This document shows positions 22,201 to 33,540 of a stretch of DNA of 64,000 bases, in pieces. The stretch's first letter is position 1. Every line of letters begins with the position of its first letter. Below the pieces are notes generated by a model, which was not told the DNA's origin, did not search any database, and saw only the letters and a list, made by a program, of their open reading frames with translations. Source of the stretch: Buddleja alternifolia. Its lineage: Eukaryota > Streptophyta > Magnoliopsida > Lamiales > Scrophulariaceae. The stretch lies in the NCBI GenBank assembly GCA_019426215.1, contig CM033399.1, positions 34,791,022-34,855,021 on the forward strand. The letters run 5' to 3'. Position numbers and translations under genes: made by a program.

Positions 22201-23711
22201 TGCATTCCCTGTTCTTTACTTTATAGGAGATGTTGAGTCCTTATGGAAAATTGAGAACTGGAGATCAGAATCTATGAAACAGCATAGTCTTTCAACTGGC
22301 TTTTCCTGTGCTAAGGTAATTTATCATTGACGCGCATTGATTTCAAATTTTCTTCATTTGCTGTCGGGAATTATCAGGGCTTTGATCTTAGCATGTAATC
22401 CCTGTATAAGATTACGTAATCATTCTAAATGTCTTACCACATATCATATGTTTGTTTATATTTAATTTATAGTTTTATTTATATGCTATAATGAACAACA
22501 TTCATCACTGAAAAAGATTTCGTTTCCAGGGGTTCATTCTTGAGAATAAGCCTGAAAGTGCTGCTGCAATTATTCAAGTGCTGTATCAGGTAAATGCATT
22601 TCTCATTTGAATTTGCATGAATATAAAGTTATACCCTAATAGGTTCACAACCCTTATTCAAATCAAGCAAGAAACTGCATGTATCAGAGACAAGACAGTG
22701 TCTGGCCTTAATGGATTCCATTTTCACCTAGAAAGGCCCAAACCATTATGTTAGCAACATATTTGCATTTGTTTGAAAGATGCCTCTTATTGTAAGGTTT
22801 ATTCTTCCTCTTGGTCTCTGATTCAATTCAAGCAGCAATCACAACCATCCATGTTGTAGAGCCCTCGTGATTACTACCAGCGCTTGGACCCCATACAATA
22901 CAAGCAACAATCAGTGGACCCCATACACTGATTATGTTTACTTGGATCCCGGGATTTTCTGAGAATCACTCTTATTCTAAACAGTGCTCTATTCAAATAG
23001 TGATCAGCGGGTTGAGGTGGGGTCCGGTTGAATACAGGCTTAATTCTTGACGATCAATGGTTTATGATTGTCATGAAAAAATGATTGCATTCATTGATAT
23101 CAACACCACTTTTATGTTCTTTTGCTAAAACCTTTAACCTTGACCAGCAACCCGCACCTACCTCCAAGCTGTAATTTTCTGACAATACATGTTATATTGT
23201 AGAGAGTAATCCAAAGCAGGAAATTATCTCCACAAACATTAATACAGATGACAATTTTTTTGGTACTCTATAAAAATTTCCATTTGATATTTACAAAAAT
23301 GATCTTTAAGATGGGAACAACTGAAGTAATTATTGCGTTTAAGCTTGTTGCTTTCCCCCCCCCCAGCCCAATCTCTTTTCTTCCTATCTTGATTTTCTTG
23401 ATGTATTGAATATCATTCAATGTTCAGACTCTATCTGATGCAAGAAAGCCTAGTATTGTGGTTGAACTTCAAAAGCTAGTGAGCGAGTGGTCTTTGGAAG
23501 TTATAAAGCACCAAAACAAGGAGAACAGAAAGGTATTCTATGTGATTTGTTTTTGCTCTAATAAAGATTCTGTTGTTTGTAATTAGGAGATCAGTGGGGT
23601 CTAAGATGGGAGTTGTGTATGAATTTTATCTCCCCTCCCTCCCTCACACACACACACGCAAAAGTAGACAAACAAAGGTATTACTTGCTTATTTCACACA
23701 CACACACACTC

Positions 23712-23744
<33 letters not shown>

Positions 23745-24152
23745 GTATAGCTCCTTGTGTAACTGCAATAATTCTTGGTAGCAGAACAGCTCTTTAAATA
23801 AGCACTCTGTCTACTATGTATCTTCCTCTATTCATCATTTGAGAGTTAACATATTCGTTGTGTTGTAGACTTTTACACATGGATTGGATCAAAATGACTT
23901 TTGTCTGCAAAATGCTTTCACGGTAGTTTAAAAAAAGAAGAAGGGGTTTCTTAGATTCTAAATCTCTCTCTTTGTTGTCCTTGAGCATTTGTGAGTCAAG
24001 GTGCCAAAATCATAGTTTGTTGTCATGGGCAGGCATTTGCTGCAGCATTACAAAATGACGTTTCTGACCTAATCCGAACTTTACCGAGCTTGGGTGTGGA
24101 GGCGAACGTTACCGTAGAAGAGTTCACCCAAAAAGAAGAGGTTTTGTCTTAG
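19218..24152 (+). CDS. Probable mitochondrial helical-repeat (PPR-like) protein, 11 exons
   Basis: Eleven exons join in frame to 406 codons: 19218-19371, 19900-20034, 20111-20274, 20363-20456, 21251-21321, 21421-21527, 21885-22006, 22227-22315, 22530-22589, 23428-23532, 24033-24152. All introns are GT..AG. The start MQQAIGATLWKSRRRLARVL is followed by many Arg/Ser and few acidic residues for about 50 residues, like a mitochondrial presequence. The rest is predicted all-helical, with PPR-like phrases (VKGIYEKMLNC, LWSLIAKCSTNEDIELLFSI, VTKACVRAGAIDF, LMIEVMKLVKKNEL, LWMEFAAKKGDVESLWKI) and an acidic C terminus. The many short exons are unlike typical intron-poor plant PPR genes, so it may be a divergent helical-repeat family. 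RNA binding is inferred only. An alternative donor at 19452 would break the frame. It appears intact. Confidence 0.85.
23644..23735. repeat. CA/AT microsatellite in intron 10
   Basis: (CA)n at 23644-23657, then (CA)n running into (AT)n at 23696-23735, separated by about 38 bases. Likely polymorphic. Confidence 0.95.
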
Positions 24153-25032
24153 AAGCATTATACTTCTGATACATATGTTGTCTTTGAATGGCAAACGCAG
24201 CATTTTTGTGCTCAGTTCTGTAGACTGTAGGATTACTTTAGAGGCATCTAATTCCAAGGTACACAAATGCACTTTTCCATTTTTCGTCACATTTTTGAAC
24301 CTTTATAAACATATCGCAACATGTTTTCCTTTTTTTGTTCTCTTTAAATTCAAAAGTATAGGATTTTATGCTGTAAATTACAGCCTTTGCTGTTGTCATA
24401 AAGCTATCATAATCAATGTTCACCCAAGTTGAAAATGGTTGCACTCTTAGATAGTACTGGAAGATCTCGTCCATTATGTATGAGAGCTGGATGGTGTGCC
24501 TGCTCAAAGTTAATGGTAAGAACTCGGGAAATCTCGGAATTTACCAATCCTAGTGCCAGTTAAGAACCAACCCTTGAAAATGGTACATGATATATTTTCA
24601 CTTCTGAGTTTATTTCATCCATTAGTTCGAATAGTCTAAAATCTCGACTATTTAGAAGAAAGAGTTGTTAGCCCTTGACCAGATACATCATACACGAAAT
24701 ACATCATACAGATGTATTAAACTAAACACCCTTTGTACAGTACATTGAACGTCAAAACTACATGGGCTCCTCAAGATTTACGTGTTATGTCTAAACCTTT
24801 GCTTGTGGAATTTTGAGAGTAGTTCGTTTGGTGTGCATGTTGTTGAGAGCTTGTCTCAATCCATTCTTAATGCCCCTGAAACCCAGGTCGGGTTGGGTCA
24901 ATTTTATTGACCCTCCTATTCGTGGAATTTAAGCGAGGCTTATACATCATTGATCAGAAAATCAAACAAAAGACAATATATCATTTAGTAATTCTAAATG
25001 AAACTATACATTTAGAGCAAACAATATGAAGC
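24153..25032. other. 3' flank of the 11-exon gene
   Basis: The first few hundred bases are probably 3' untranslated sequence. No further gene or clear repeat recognised before the SINE at 25043. Confidence 0.4.
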
Positions 25033-25042
25033 TAAATCAAGA

Positions 25043-25230
25043 TGAAGTCTAATTTTACTGGCGAAGTTGATGATCAAGACATTAGATGTCTTGTGTTCTA
25101 CTTTCACCTAAAGTGTGTGAGTCTTTCTCTACTTTCATAGTAATTATTAACTAATTGTAGTTAGTTGTAATTTGTTACAATTTGTATTTATGACATGTAT
25201 AATATAATCGATTCATCAAAAAAATAACGT
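25043..25230 (+). mobile_element. Degenerate tRNA-derived SINE
   Basis: 188 bases flanked by the 10-bp target duplication TAAATCAAGA (25033-25042, 25231-25240). Head TGAAGTCTAATTTTACTGG and middle TTTCACCTAAAGTGTGTGAG align with the better-preserved SINE at 43738-43954; the tail CGATTCATCAAAAAAA also matches. The pol III A and B boxes are degraded, so this is an older copy of that family. Confidence 0.7.
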
Positions 25231-25741
25231 TAAATCAAGAAAAATACATCTAAAAAGCAAACTTGCCCCAAAAAAAAAAAAAAAATCATCCAAGGCAAAC
25301 AAACTATTATGAAAGTAGACAAGTAGCCGTACGATTAAAACTCAACCCAACACCTATGTAATGCTAGAATTTTTGTTCCTCGAAATGGTATTTGAGGGCC
25401 GTCTAGCCATATAATCTCCAAGCGACCTCGAAATGGTATTATGGATTGGTGATGCTTTCAAGGAGCAAAAATACAAAATTATGCAGCCCCTCCTTTTCTC
25501 GACTTTAATATTCCATGATACTTTTACCTAACCATCACCATTTTTTAAATTAGAATGCCCACATTTCATCATCTTGCATCTCTATGCTAAGTTCTTTCAA
25601 ACAAACTTTCATTTGTTAAGTTATATATAATATGTCAAATTCAATCTTCTCTTTTCCCCTTGAATTCCTGAGAGTTTGCTCTTCATAGAGAGATTTTTTT
25701 ATTTATTTTTTTTTGTAATTTTTTTATCTTCTTTCCAATTC

Positions 25742-27029
25742 ATGGATGCAAAAGAAACTTATTTCCGAGTTCTAATGTTTCCATGGTTAGCTCATGGACA
25801 TATATTCCCACATCCATAAATCATGATTCGGCCAAACAAAATCTCCAGAAAACTTCATCTTCTTCTTCTTCCGATGATTTATCAATAGAATTAGTCGAAC
25901 TTCAATTGCCATCTCTCCATAATCTTCCTCCACACTACCACACAACCAAGAACATACCACCCCATCTCATGCCAACCCTAATGAAGGCCTTTCAAATGTC
26001 AAGCTCTAATTTCACCAATATAATCACCCTTTAAACCCTAATTTACTTATTTATGATCGATTTCAGCCTTGGGCTGCGAAGATCGCTTCGTCACAAAACA
26101 TCCCATCCGTTCTTTTTGCCACGTCAGGTTCGACTGTATTTTCATTTTATCAGCATCTTTATACTTATAAGACTTTGATACTTTCCCTTATCCATCCATA
26201 TATAAATTAGTGAACACGAGAAAAGCGATATTCGTGCTCAAGGCGAAGGGTTTGCTTTCGGCATCCTCAAACTATCTTGTGAAATTTTTCTTATCAAGAG
26301 CTGTGGATTGAGGGTAGATACATGGATTATCTCTCCACTTTGTGCATGAAAAAAATTGTACCGGTTGGTCCACTAGTTACAAGCAATGATAAAGAAAACA
26401 ATACTAATTCCTCAGAGATGATCATAAAAATCTAAACATTCAACTTTATACATTTCATTTGGGAGTGAAAACTACTTGTCCAAGGATCAGATTCAAGAAA
26501 TAGCAAAAGGGTTGGAGCTAACTAATGTTAACTTCATATGGGTCATTCCATTTCCTATCGAAAGTGATCAGATTAAGATCATAGAAGAATCACTGCCATT
26601 AGGGTTTCTTGATAGGTTAAAAGATAGAGGCATGATTGTACAGAAATGGGCACCACAGCTGTGATTCTAGCAAATCCATCTGTAGGTGGTTTTATGAGCC
26701 ATTGTGGGTGGAGTTCTGTAACAAAAAGTATATGTTTTGGTATGCCAGTTGTGTCTTTGCCTTTGAAACGTGATCAGCCTGTGAACTATAGGCTGGTGGA
26801 GGAGGCCGGTGTCGGCGTGGAGGTGAAAAGGGATGAAAATGGATGGTTTAATGGAGAAGGGGTGGCAGAAGCTGTAAATAAGATGATTTTGGAGGAGAGT
26901 GGAGAAGGGTTTAGGTTTAAATTTAGAGAATTGAGTGAGAAGATAAAAATGGAGGAAGAAGAAGCAATTTTTGAGGTTGCTAAGGAGCCGTCAAGTGTTT
27001 GCATGAAAAGAAATGTGGAGCAGTTATAG
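25742..27029 (+). pseudogene. UDP-glycosyltransferase (UGT94/91-like) pseudogene
   Basis: The start MDAKETYFRVLMFPWLAHGH is the N-terminal acceptor-side motif of plant family-1 glycosyltransferases. Then, in shifting frames: IELVELQLPSLHNLPPHYHT, YDRFQPWAAKIASSQNIPSV, KKIVPVGPLV, SKDQIQEIAKGLELTNVNFI, and the UDP-sugar-binding PSPG box WAPQ…GGFMSHCGWSSV…PLKRDQP (about 26645-26780). At least four frameshifts or stops occur, one inside the PSPG box after WAPQ. The last ~125 codons are open and end VEQL at 27029. A live enzyme would be cytosolic and transfer sugar to a small molecule or glycoside; many UGT94 members extend sugar chains. The sub-family call rests on motifs only. Confidence 0.85.
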
Positions 27030-27260
27030 TATCTATTTTTGGAAAATTGTTGTATGAATCTGATTCTAACCATGATAAGGTCCAGATTAGCAAGCAACCA
27101 TGCATCTTCCATTGTAAAGCATGGATGAACGACATATCGAAATAAATTTTTTATTCTTCCATTAGGAGATTCTATCAATTAGATGCATGTCACTCATTTG
27201 TGCCTTGTAAGAGAAGATACAATAAGAAATTGCAATAGAAGATTCCATTTGCCAAGTAGT

Positions 27261-27664
27261 CACTACAACAAAAAATAATACTAGTAACAAAATTTGAAGT
27301 GACAATGTTAAAATTGTCACTAGATATAAAGAATGAGTGACAAGAATGTTTGCTTTGCCACTATAAGAATATTTAGTGAACAATTTCTCTAAAGTTGTTA
27401 CTATTGATAATTAGTGACACATGTATAGTGACAACACAAGTATAGTGACAAATATAATTGTTGTCATTAAGTTATCACTAAAAGTGTATCACTAATTGTC
27501 AATAGTGACATTAATTTCCTTGTCACTAACTATCAAGAGTGACAACTTTTATACAAATTTTGTCACTATTAAACATGTAAAACCTATTCTTGTGACAACA
27601 CAAAATTTTTTATCATTAAAAATTTGCAATTAGTGACAATTTTGACATTGTCACTTGATACAAG
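27261..27664. mobile_element. Palindromic MITE with CACTA-like end (left member of a pair)
   Basis: Begins CACTACAACAAAAAATA. It is filled with GTGACAA / TTGTCAC motifs and is self-complementary: AAGTGACAATGTTAAAATTG near the left matches the inverse of the right part. The right terminus is missing. It matches 30012-30439 over about 300 bases in the same orientation. Confidence 0.7.
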
Positions 27665-28000
27665 GCGAGTCCATAGGAAAACTTTCCCTCAATCACATTG
27701 TTTTCGAGTTTTAGGTTGAAATTTGGTCTTCGCTTGATGTATTGATATGGTTCTTGGTTACTTTTATGTATCTCAGTCTTGGAGAAATCTCATGCTACTT
27801 CACCAGAATAGTACCAGAGTGTGTGTAAGAGCTGTTGGATGTGTATATGAATTTTGGATAAAAGAAGAATGAAAGATGATGGTGGTAAAATTCGTCAGTC
27901 TGAAATTATCACATGAGGTGGAGAATTCAATTCAACTCACGGGTAAACTAGGTTGATGGTTGATGAATTTATAGACTGCACTCGTTTTAAGGGAGCTGCC

Positions 28001-28700
28001 TAGGGGTGTAAGGTGAGCCGAGCCGGCTCATGAGCATGGTGAGCCGGCTCGATTGGAGCTCAGCCTGAGCTCGAGCTATTTCGAGCTCGAGTCGAGCTTT
28101 TCGAGCTCGAGCTTTTTTGTGAATCGAGCTCGAACTCATTTATAGTTGTTCATATGCTCGTGAGCTTTTATTATTATTTTTTATTAATTTTTAATATATG
28201 TCTAAAAGTACTTGTATTTCATAAAAATAATACTTGCAATTTTATATACAACATAATATTTAAGTTTTTTTTTCTTTTTTGATTAAATCGTGCAAAACAA
28301 TAACAACAACAATTATAAGATTATATATTTTAGTTGATATGATATATTTTTCTATAAAATAATTTAATGAAATCATCTTTTCATGACACCCTCATCTATT
28401 TTCTAAATACTTATTGAATATAAGATATTTAATTATATTTATATTAATAATACTTATTGTATATGTGAATAATGTATACTATACATTATTAACGTATTGT
28501 TATAAGCTAAAAAGCAGAATATATTTTATTTTATTTTATTTTCTAAAAAAAAATTAAATTATTTTTTACTTCAAGCTCGAGCTCAAGCTCGAGCTCGGCT
28601 CATTTACTTCGAGCTTAAACTCGAGCCCTAGAAAATGAGGCTCGTCGAGTTTGAGCTCGAGCCTGAAAATTTCATCAAGCTCGGCTCGTTTACAACCCTA
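28001..28700. mobile_element. hAT-type MITE rich in GAGCTCGAGC
   Basis: Exactly 700 bases with the perfect 8-bp target duplication GAGCTGCC (27993-28000, 28701-28708). Terminal inverted repeats are TAGGGGTGTAAGGTGAGCCG on the left and, inverted from the right, TAGGGTTGTAAACGAGCCG. Subterminal regions are dense in GAGCTCGAGC motifs in both orientations; the core is AT-rich with no frame. Confidence 0.92.
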
Positions 28701-28708
28701 GAGCTGCC

Positions 28709-30011
28709 TACGTACCCGATGAAATGGGATCAAGTCAGTTCGTAGTTCTATATTGAAATTCCTCTCGGATGTAGCCAGTGAATTTTTTCTGAGAGAGTCG
28801 ATCCTCCTTGCCATCAGCTCCTTCGGGGGTATATATAGAACTGATGGTGGGCTATGGCCCGGGGCTTAACAATTGGCCCATTTGCCTCTTTATTAAACCT
28901 ATTACCTGACCCTATTATATTAAAATAGACTTCTTTCTTTTATAGCCTCTTGACCATAGTGGACATATTTGCAATGGGTTGTCAGCCCTATGAGTTTGAC
29001 TATCATATTAACCGCAGACTTGATTCACGGGTAGCACCCGGCCCCGAGCTAGGGGTCAATTAATTACCATAATGCCTTTAGATATTTTTGTTGCACATCA
29101 TAAGATGAGCCAAGAAATGAAGTTATTTTTTGCACCAATCAAGGAAATCAATTCTTGTAATTTTCTTTTGATTTGAAGTTATCGAAAGTTGGAACTTAGG
29201 GACTTGTATTAATAGAGACTTGATTTGTTTATGATGTAAGACAAGAAAGCTATAAATTTTGAGAATTTTAAGATATCGAAAAATTGTAACTTTTAATTTG
29301 GGAGAAGTTATGAAGTCCTTTATATGTGCATACGTGATCTTTTCAAGGTTTATGGGGCGTTTCACTGTTGATAGTATTTTTCGAGTTGAAATTATGTCTT
29401 TTTAGGTACTTTTAAGTCGCAATTTAATTTTTGAAGGAATTTTAGAGTTATTCTTGTTATAGTTTAGTCCTAATTCTATGGATATAAGTTAGTAGAGTCA
29501 TACCTATTTTAGGTTAAGTTAGAAAAGTCATGTGGGTAAACTCCATTTGACCCCATGTGAAATACGAAATTGATCGAAAACACACGTGTAATTTTATTGC
29601 TTGGTGCCCCCTTGTAATCACATAAATTCTACACGAAACCCCCCCCCCCCCAGCCATCAGAAACTAATGAACGAAGAGTAGCTTGTACGGTTGATGTGCG
29701 AAATTTAGTTTGTTTTGAACGTTTTTAACCACAAATGTCATATTGACTATTATGCCCTTACATGTTTAGTACATATGCTTGCTTCTTTCCTTCTAATTTA
29801 AACAAAAAATTAGTTTGGGTAGGAACTAGCCTATTGGGGTAGGTATATTAATAATATGGATTTTAAAGGATAATCAATATAGTCTAAAGGTATTTGCCAC
29901 TTGCGCGTCTCCATTTTTTTTTAAATTTCTTTTATTCTTCTTTTTAAGTTTTTCTAGACCTCATTGTCTCGCCATAACATTTGAACAAGTATTATAAAAA
30001 TAAAAATTAAT
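28709..30011. other. Unassigned intervening sequence
   Basis: No gene recognised. Together with 27665-27992 (which it joins across the hAT MITE) it has moderately GC-rich tracts (CCCGGGGCTTAAC, GCACCCGGCCCCGAGC) that look like part of a degraded retroelement leader or LTR. A 10-12 base C run lies at 29640-29651. From 29.5 kb it is AT-rich and featureless. Confidence 0.35.
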
Positions 30012-30439
30012 ATTTTTAGTAACTGTACATCATATAAGTGGCAAAAATTAAGTGACAATATCTAAATTGTCACTAAATATACATAGTGAGTGATAATAAT
30101 TTTTGTGTTGTCACAATATATATAATGACTTTTAGCGACAAGAATAATTTTTAAGTTGTCAATATTGACAATTAGTGACACATATATAGCGACAACACAA
30201 ATAGAGTGGCCTCTTCATTTGTTGTCATTAATTTGTCACTAATTATCAATAATGATAATAATTTTCTTGTCACCAATTATCAAAAGTGACAATTTATATA
30301 CAACTATTGTCACTATTGTACATGTGAATATTATTTCTGTGATAAAACAAAAAGTATTGTCTCTTAATACATATAAATAGTGACAACTTTAATATTGTTA
30401 GTTGACATTTTGTCACTAATGTTTTACTTTTTTGTAGTG
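30012..30439. mobile_element. Palindromic MITE with CACTA-like end (right member of a pair)
   Basis: Same family and orientation as 27261-27664 (shared phrase TTAGTGACACATATATAG). It ends TTTTTTGTAGTG, the inverse of the left end of the other copy. The left terminus is missing. Bases flanking the pair (AGT and ACA) do not match as a 3-bp duplication. Confidence 0.7.
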
Positions 30440-30627
30440 ACAAGCGTGACTCTTAGATTTCAAATAGTGCATATTGGTTAGTCCCAACAAATGAACAACA
30501 TTGCAAATTAGTCCCTTTTTAAGCATAGTGTGCCCTCCGTTTTATTTCTATATCTATTCTAAAAGTATGGATGATATGAGATGATTTACAAGAAAATGAT
30601 TTACATGAAGATGATTTACATTTCTTA

Positions 30628-31584
30628 ATTTTTTTGTTAAGACTAAAATAACCCTACATTAATAAATTAGTATTATCCTCAAATTAAAAAAAAATATTAT
30701 TGTTATCAATGAATGTGCATGAATTGAAATTAATAGTGAACAAACTTGTTCAATGTATATTATAGATTCACAAGAATATGAATGGGTGAAGACACTATGT
30801 ATAACTATAGGTGTTAATTTATATATCAAACAAGAGCAATGTACATCATTGTTATTTTTAGTGCCCTTGACATGAATCTCTTGTGGAAAGCTCGAAATCA
30901 ATTGATCCACAACCAGGAAGAAATCGATTTTAAGGGCTGACGGAATTTTTTTTTGTTAAGACTAAAATAACCCTACATTAATAAATTAGTATTATCCTCA
31001 AATTAAAAAAAAATATTATTGTTATCAATGAATGTGCATGAATTGAAATTAATAGTGAACAAACTTGTTCAATGTATATTATAGATTCACAAGAATATGA
31101 ATGGGTGAAGACACTATGTATAACTATAGGTGTTAATTAATATATCAAACAAGAGCAATGTACATCATTGTTATTTTTAGTGCCCTTGACATGAATCTCT
31201 TGTGGAAAGCTCGAAATCAATTGATCCACAACCAGGAAGAAACCGATTTTAAGGGCTGACGGAATTTTTTTTTGTTAAGACTAAAATAACCCTACATTAA
31301 TAAATTAGTATTATCCTCAAATTAAAAAAAAAATATTATTGTTATCAATGAATGTGCATGAATTGAAATTAATAGTGAACAAACTTGTTCAATGTATATT
31401 ATAGATTCACAAGAATATGAATGGGTGAAGACACTATGTATAACTATAGGTGTTAATTTATTTATCAAACAAGAGCAATGTACATCATTGTTATTTTTAG
31501 TGCCCTTGACATGAATCTCTTGTGGAAAGCTCGAAATCAATTGATCCACAACCAGGAAGAAACCGATTTTAAGGGCTGACGGAA
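30628..31584. repeat. Three tandem copies of a 319-bp unit
   Basis: Units start at about 30628, 30947 and 31266 and are nearly identical (single-base differences such as AAATCGAT versus AAACCGAT). Each runs from a T run and GTTAAGACTAAAATAACCC to AAGGGCTGACGGAA. The array abuts a LINE RNase H relic. The repeated minus-strand frames are a by-product and show no known domain. Confidence 0.95.
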
Positions 31585-32034
31585 AATTTTGAGAAACCAA
31601 TTGATCTACATTGGAGTTGCTTGGTCCCCCTCCTCGGATGCCTGTTACGTACAGTGATGGTAAAGCTTCCTTGGCAGCTGTTATTAGAGATTTTGAAGGC
31701 TGGAGTGGTGTTTGCAGTTACTAAAAATTGTCCGACAGAGAATCCTTGCAGTGCTGAGATCCTCATTTAGGACAAATTTAATTTGGACCAAGTGATCTTT
31801 GAATCAGATGTCACCTGGACTAGGAGAATTTTGGAACTCAACAACAAGTGGAAGCTCATTTTTGTGCCTAGGAAATTTAACTTCGCTGCCCATAATTTAG
31901 CATCCTTGGCTTTTTCTTGTATCTTGAATGGACCAGTTCCTCTTTCCAATTTATCCGTTCATGTACTTTGTGAGGGGTAATTCACCATTAAGTTCTTTAA
32001 ATTATTTACTTAATTTGCAAAAAAAAAAAAATTG
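31585..32034 (+). pseudogene. LINE RNase H-domain fragment with poly(A)
   Basis: Reads PPPRMPVTYSDGKASLAAVI, then in another frame AVTKNCPTENPCSAEILI, a stop, and FESDVTW…KWKLIFVPRKFNFAAHNLAS (to a stop near 31980): the RNase H (RVT_3) domain at the 3' end of plant L1 LINEs. An A run at 32019-32031 is its tail. Frameshifts make it dead. Upstream LINE sequence is absent, replaced by the 319-bp array. Confidence 0.75.
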
Positions 32035-33540
32035 TTATTATGATTATGAGATATATATTGCTGAGGAGTTGTGATTTTTTTTTTTTTTTTGTTGCTTAAA
32101 CAGACATATTTTCTGTATTTGTGCTTAAACAGATTTATTTTAGTGCTTAAACTTGTAGTATAAAGTATACTGTAAGTAATATGGTTGTCAAAAGTGAGAT
32201 CGGACCTAGGCTAAATTAGATTTCCCTACACATTTTGTTAGTTTCTTGCAATTGTAAGAAGATAAATGAGAATTGAAGAATAATTTGAGTATTGACGAAC
32301 TCCTATGATTATTGAATTTTTGATTTTATTTCTTAGATTATTTCAAAATGCATGTTCATGCATAAGAGAAAAAATGTTCTTAATGGAGTTAAGTGAAGCA
32401 AAATTTGAACATTAGAAATGGTGATGTTAATTTTTTTTTTTTTTTTACTTGATGGATCACTCTTAACACAAATTTCTACTTCAAAGATTAAAAATGTCAT
32501 TATCCCGTTTTAAATCACTTGAATTATTATTGATTCACTGACCTTAAACAAAGATGTATGTTTAGCATGTGAGTAAAGTTTCGTTCCTGGAACTACTTAG
32601 AATACAATAATTAGTAGAAACTATAGTTAGTTAAATTATGCTAAATCCTAATTTAATATTAACTTGTCTAAACACACCTCAAAAATAGAAAACAATTATT
32701 TATTAAATGATTGTGTATAGCTAATATCATTATTTCTTATAATAGAGTTATATATTTTGAAGAACATTACATTTTCAATAGAGGGTTTAAAACAAAATTT
32801 TAGGATATAAACACAGTTCCAGTAGCTATTGTCTTTACATTTTTTGTTACATCTTTCATGGATTATAACTTCGACGCCCCATGTTATTGATTCATCCACC
32901 TCAAATTGTCAAATAACTTTTCCGCAGTTTTTGTCGTTTTAGGTTTAAAACATATGAAGAACCAAACCAACGGGAAAAAATTGTGTAAATTCTATATATA
33001 AATTCTTAATGTGGATTTTGTGGAAAATTTAAGACGTTAACTTTTACAATCGAATAGGATGCCATCGGATAGAAGAAAAAGAGAGATCTGAGATGTATTA
33101 GTGATAAAATTGTGACATAAAACACATATGATTTACTACATTCATATAAAAATAAAAAACGTGAAAGAAGGTTTGAAATTTTTTTGGAAGCACAAGATAT
33201 ATACCAAACATGTGGAATTGCTAATAGATCCCTTTGTTTAACAACAAAAAAAAAAAGGAATTGCTGATAGATATAATGTACGGGATATCAGTACTATGAT
33301 AGTGGTTGCGGTGGGGTGACAAAGTGATGGTGTTTGAGTTTTGAGGTCGAGCAACGCAGGATCAGTCTTTACTTTGCTTTTATCCCAAAAAAAAAGTATT
33401 TACTCTGCAGAACAGAGAGAACGTATAGAATGTTCTATTATGTTTATCAGTAAGGAGGAATCAATTAATTCAATAAAGGAGTTATTACTTATTAATTCGA
33501 ATCTATGTTAAAAGATTTTAATACAGAAATTATAGTACAT
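32035..33540. other. AT-rich sequence without recognised genes
   Basis: Nothing supported. Homopolymer T or A runs occur at 32079-32090, 32431-32446 and 33246-33256. A short poly(A)-like end near 33390 may mark an old retroposon. Confidence 0.4.

Noticed and set aside
23350..23366. C homopolymers at 23.36 kb and 29.64 kb as functional signals
   Set aside because: Simple poly(C) tracts in an intron and in a spacer; more likely slippage or sequencing noise.
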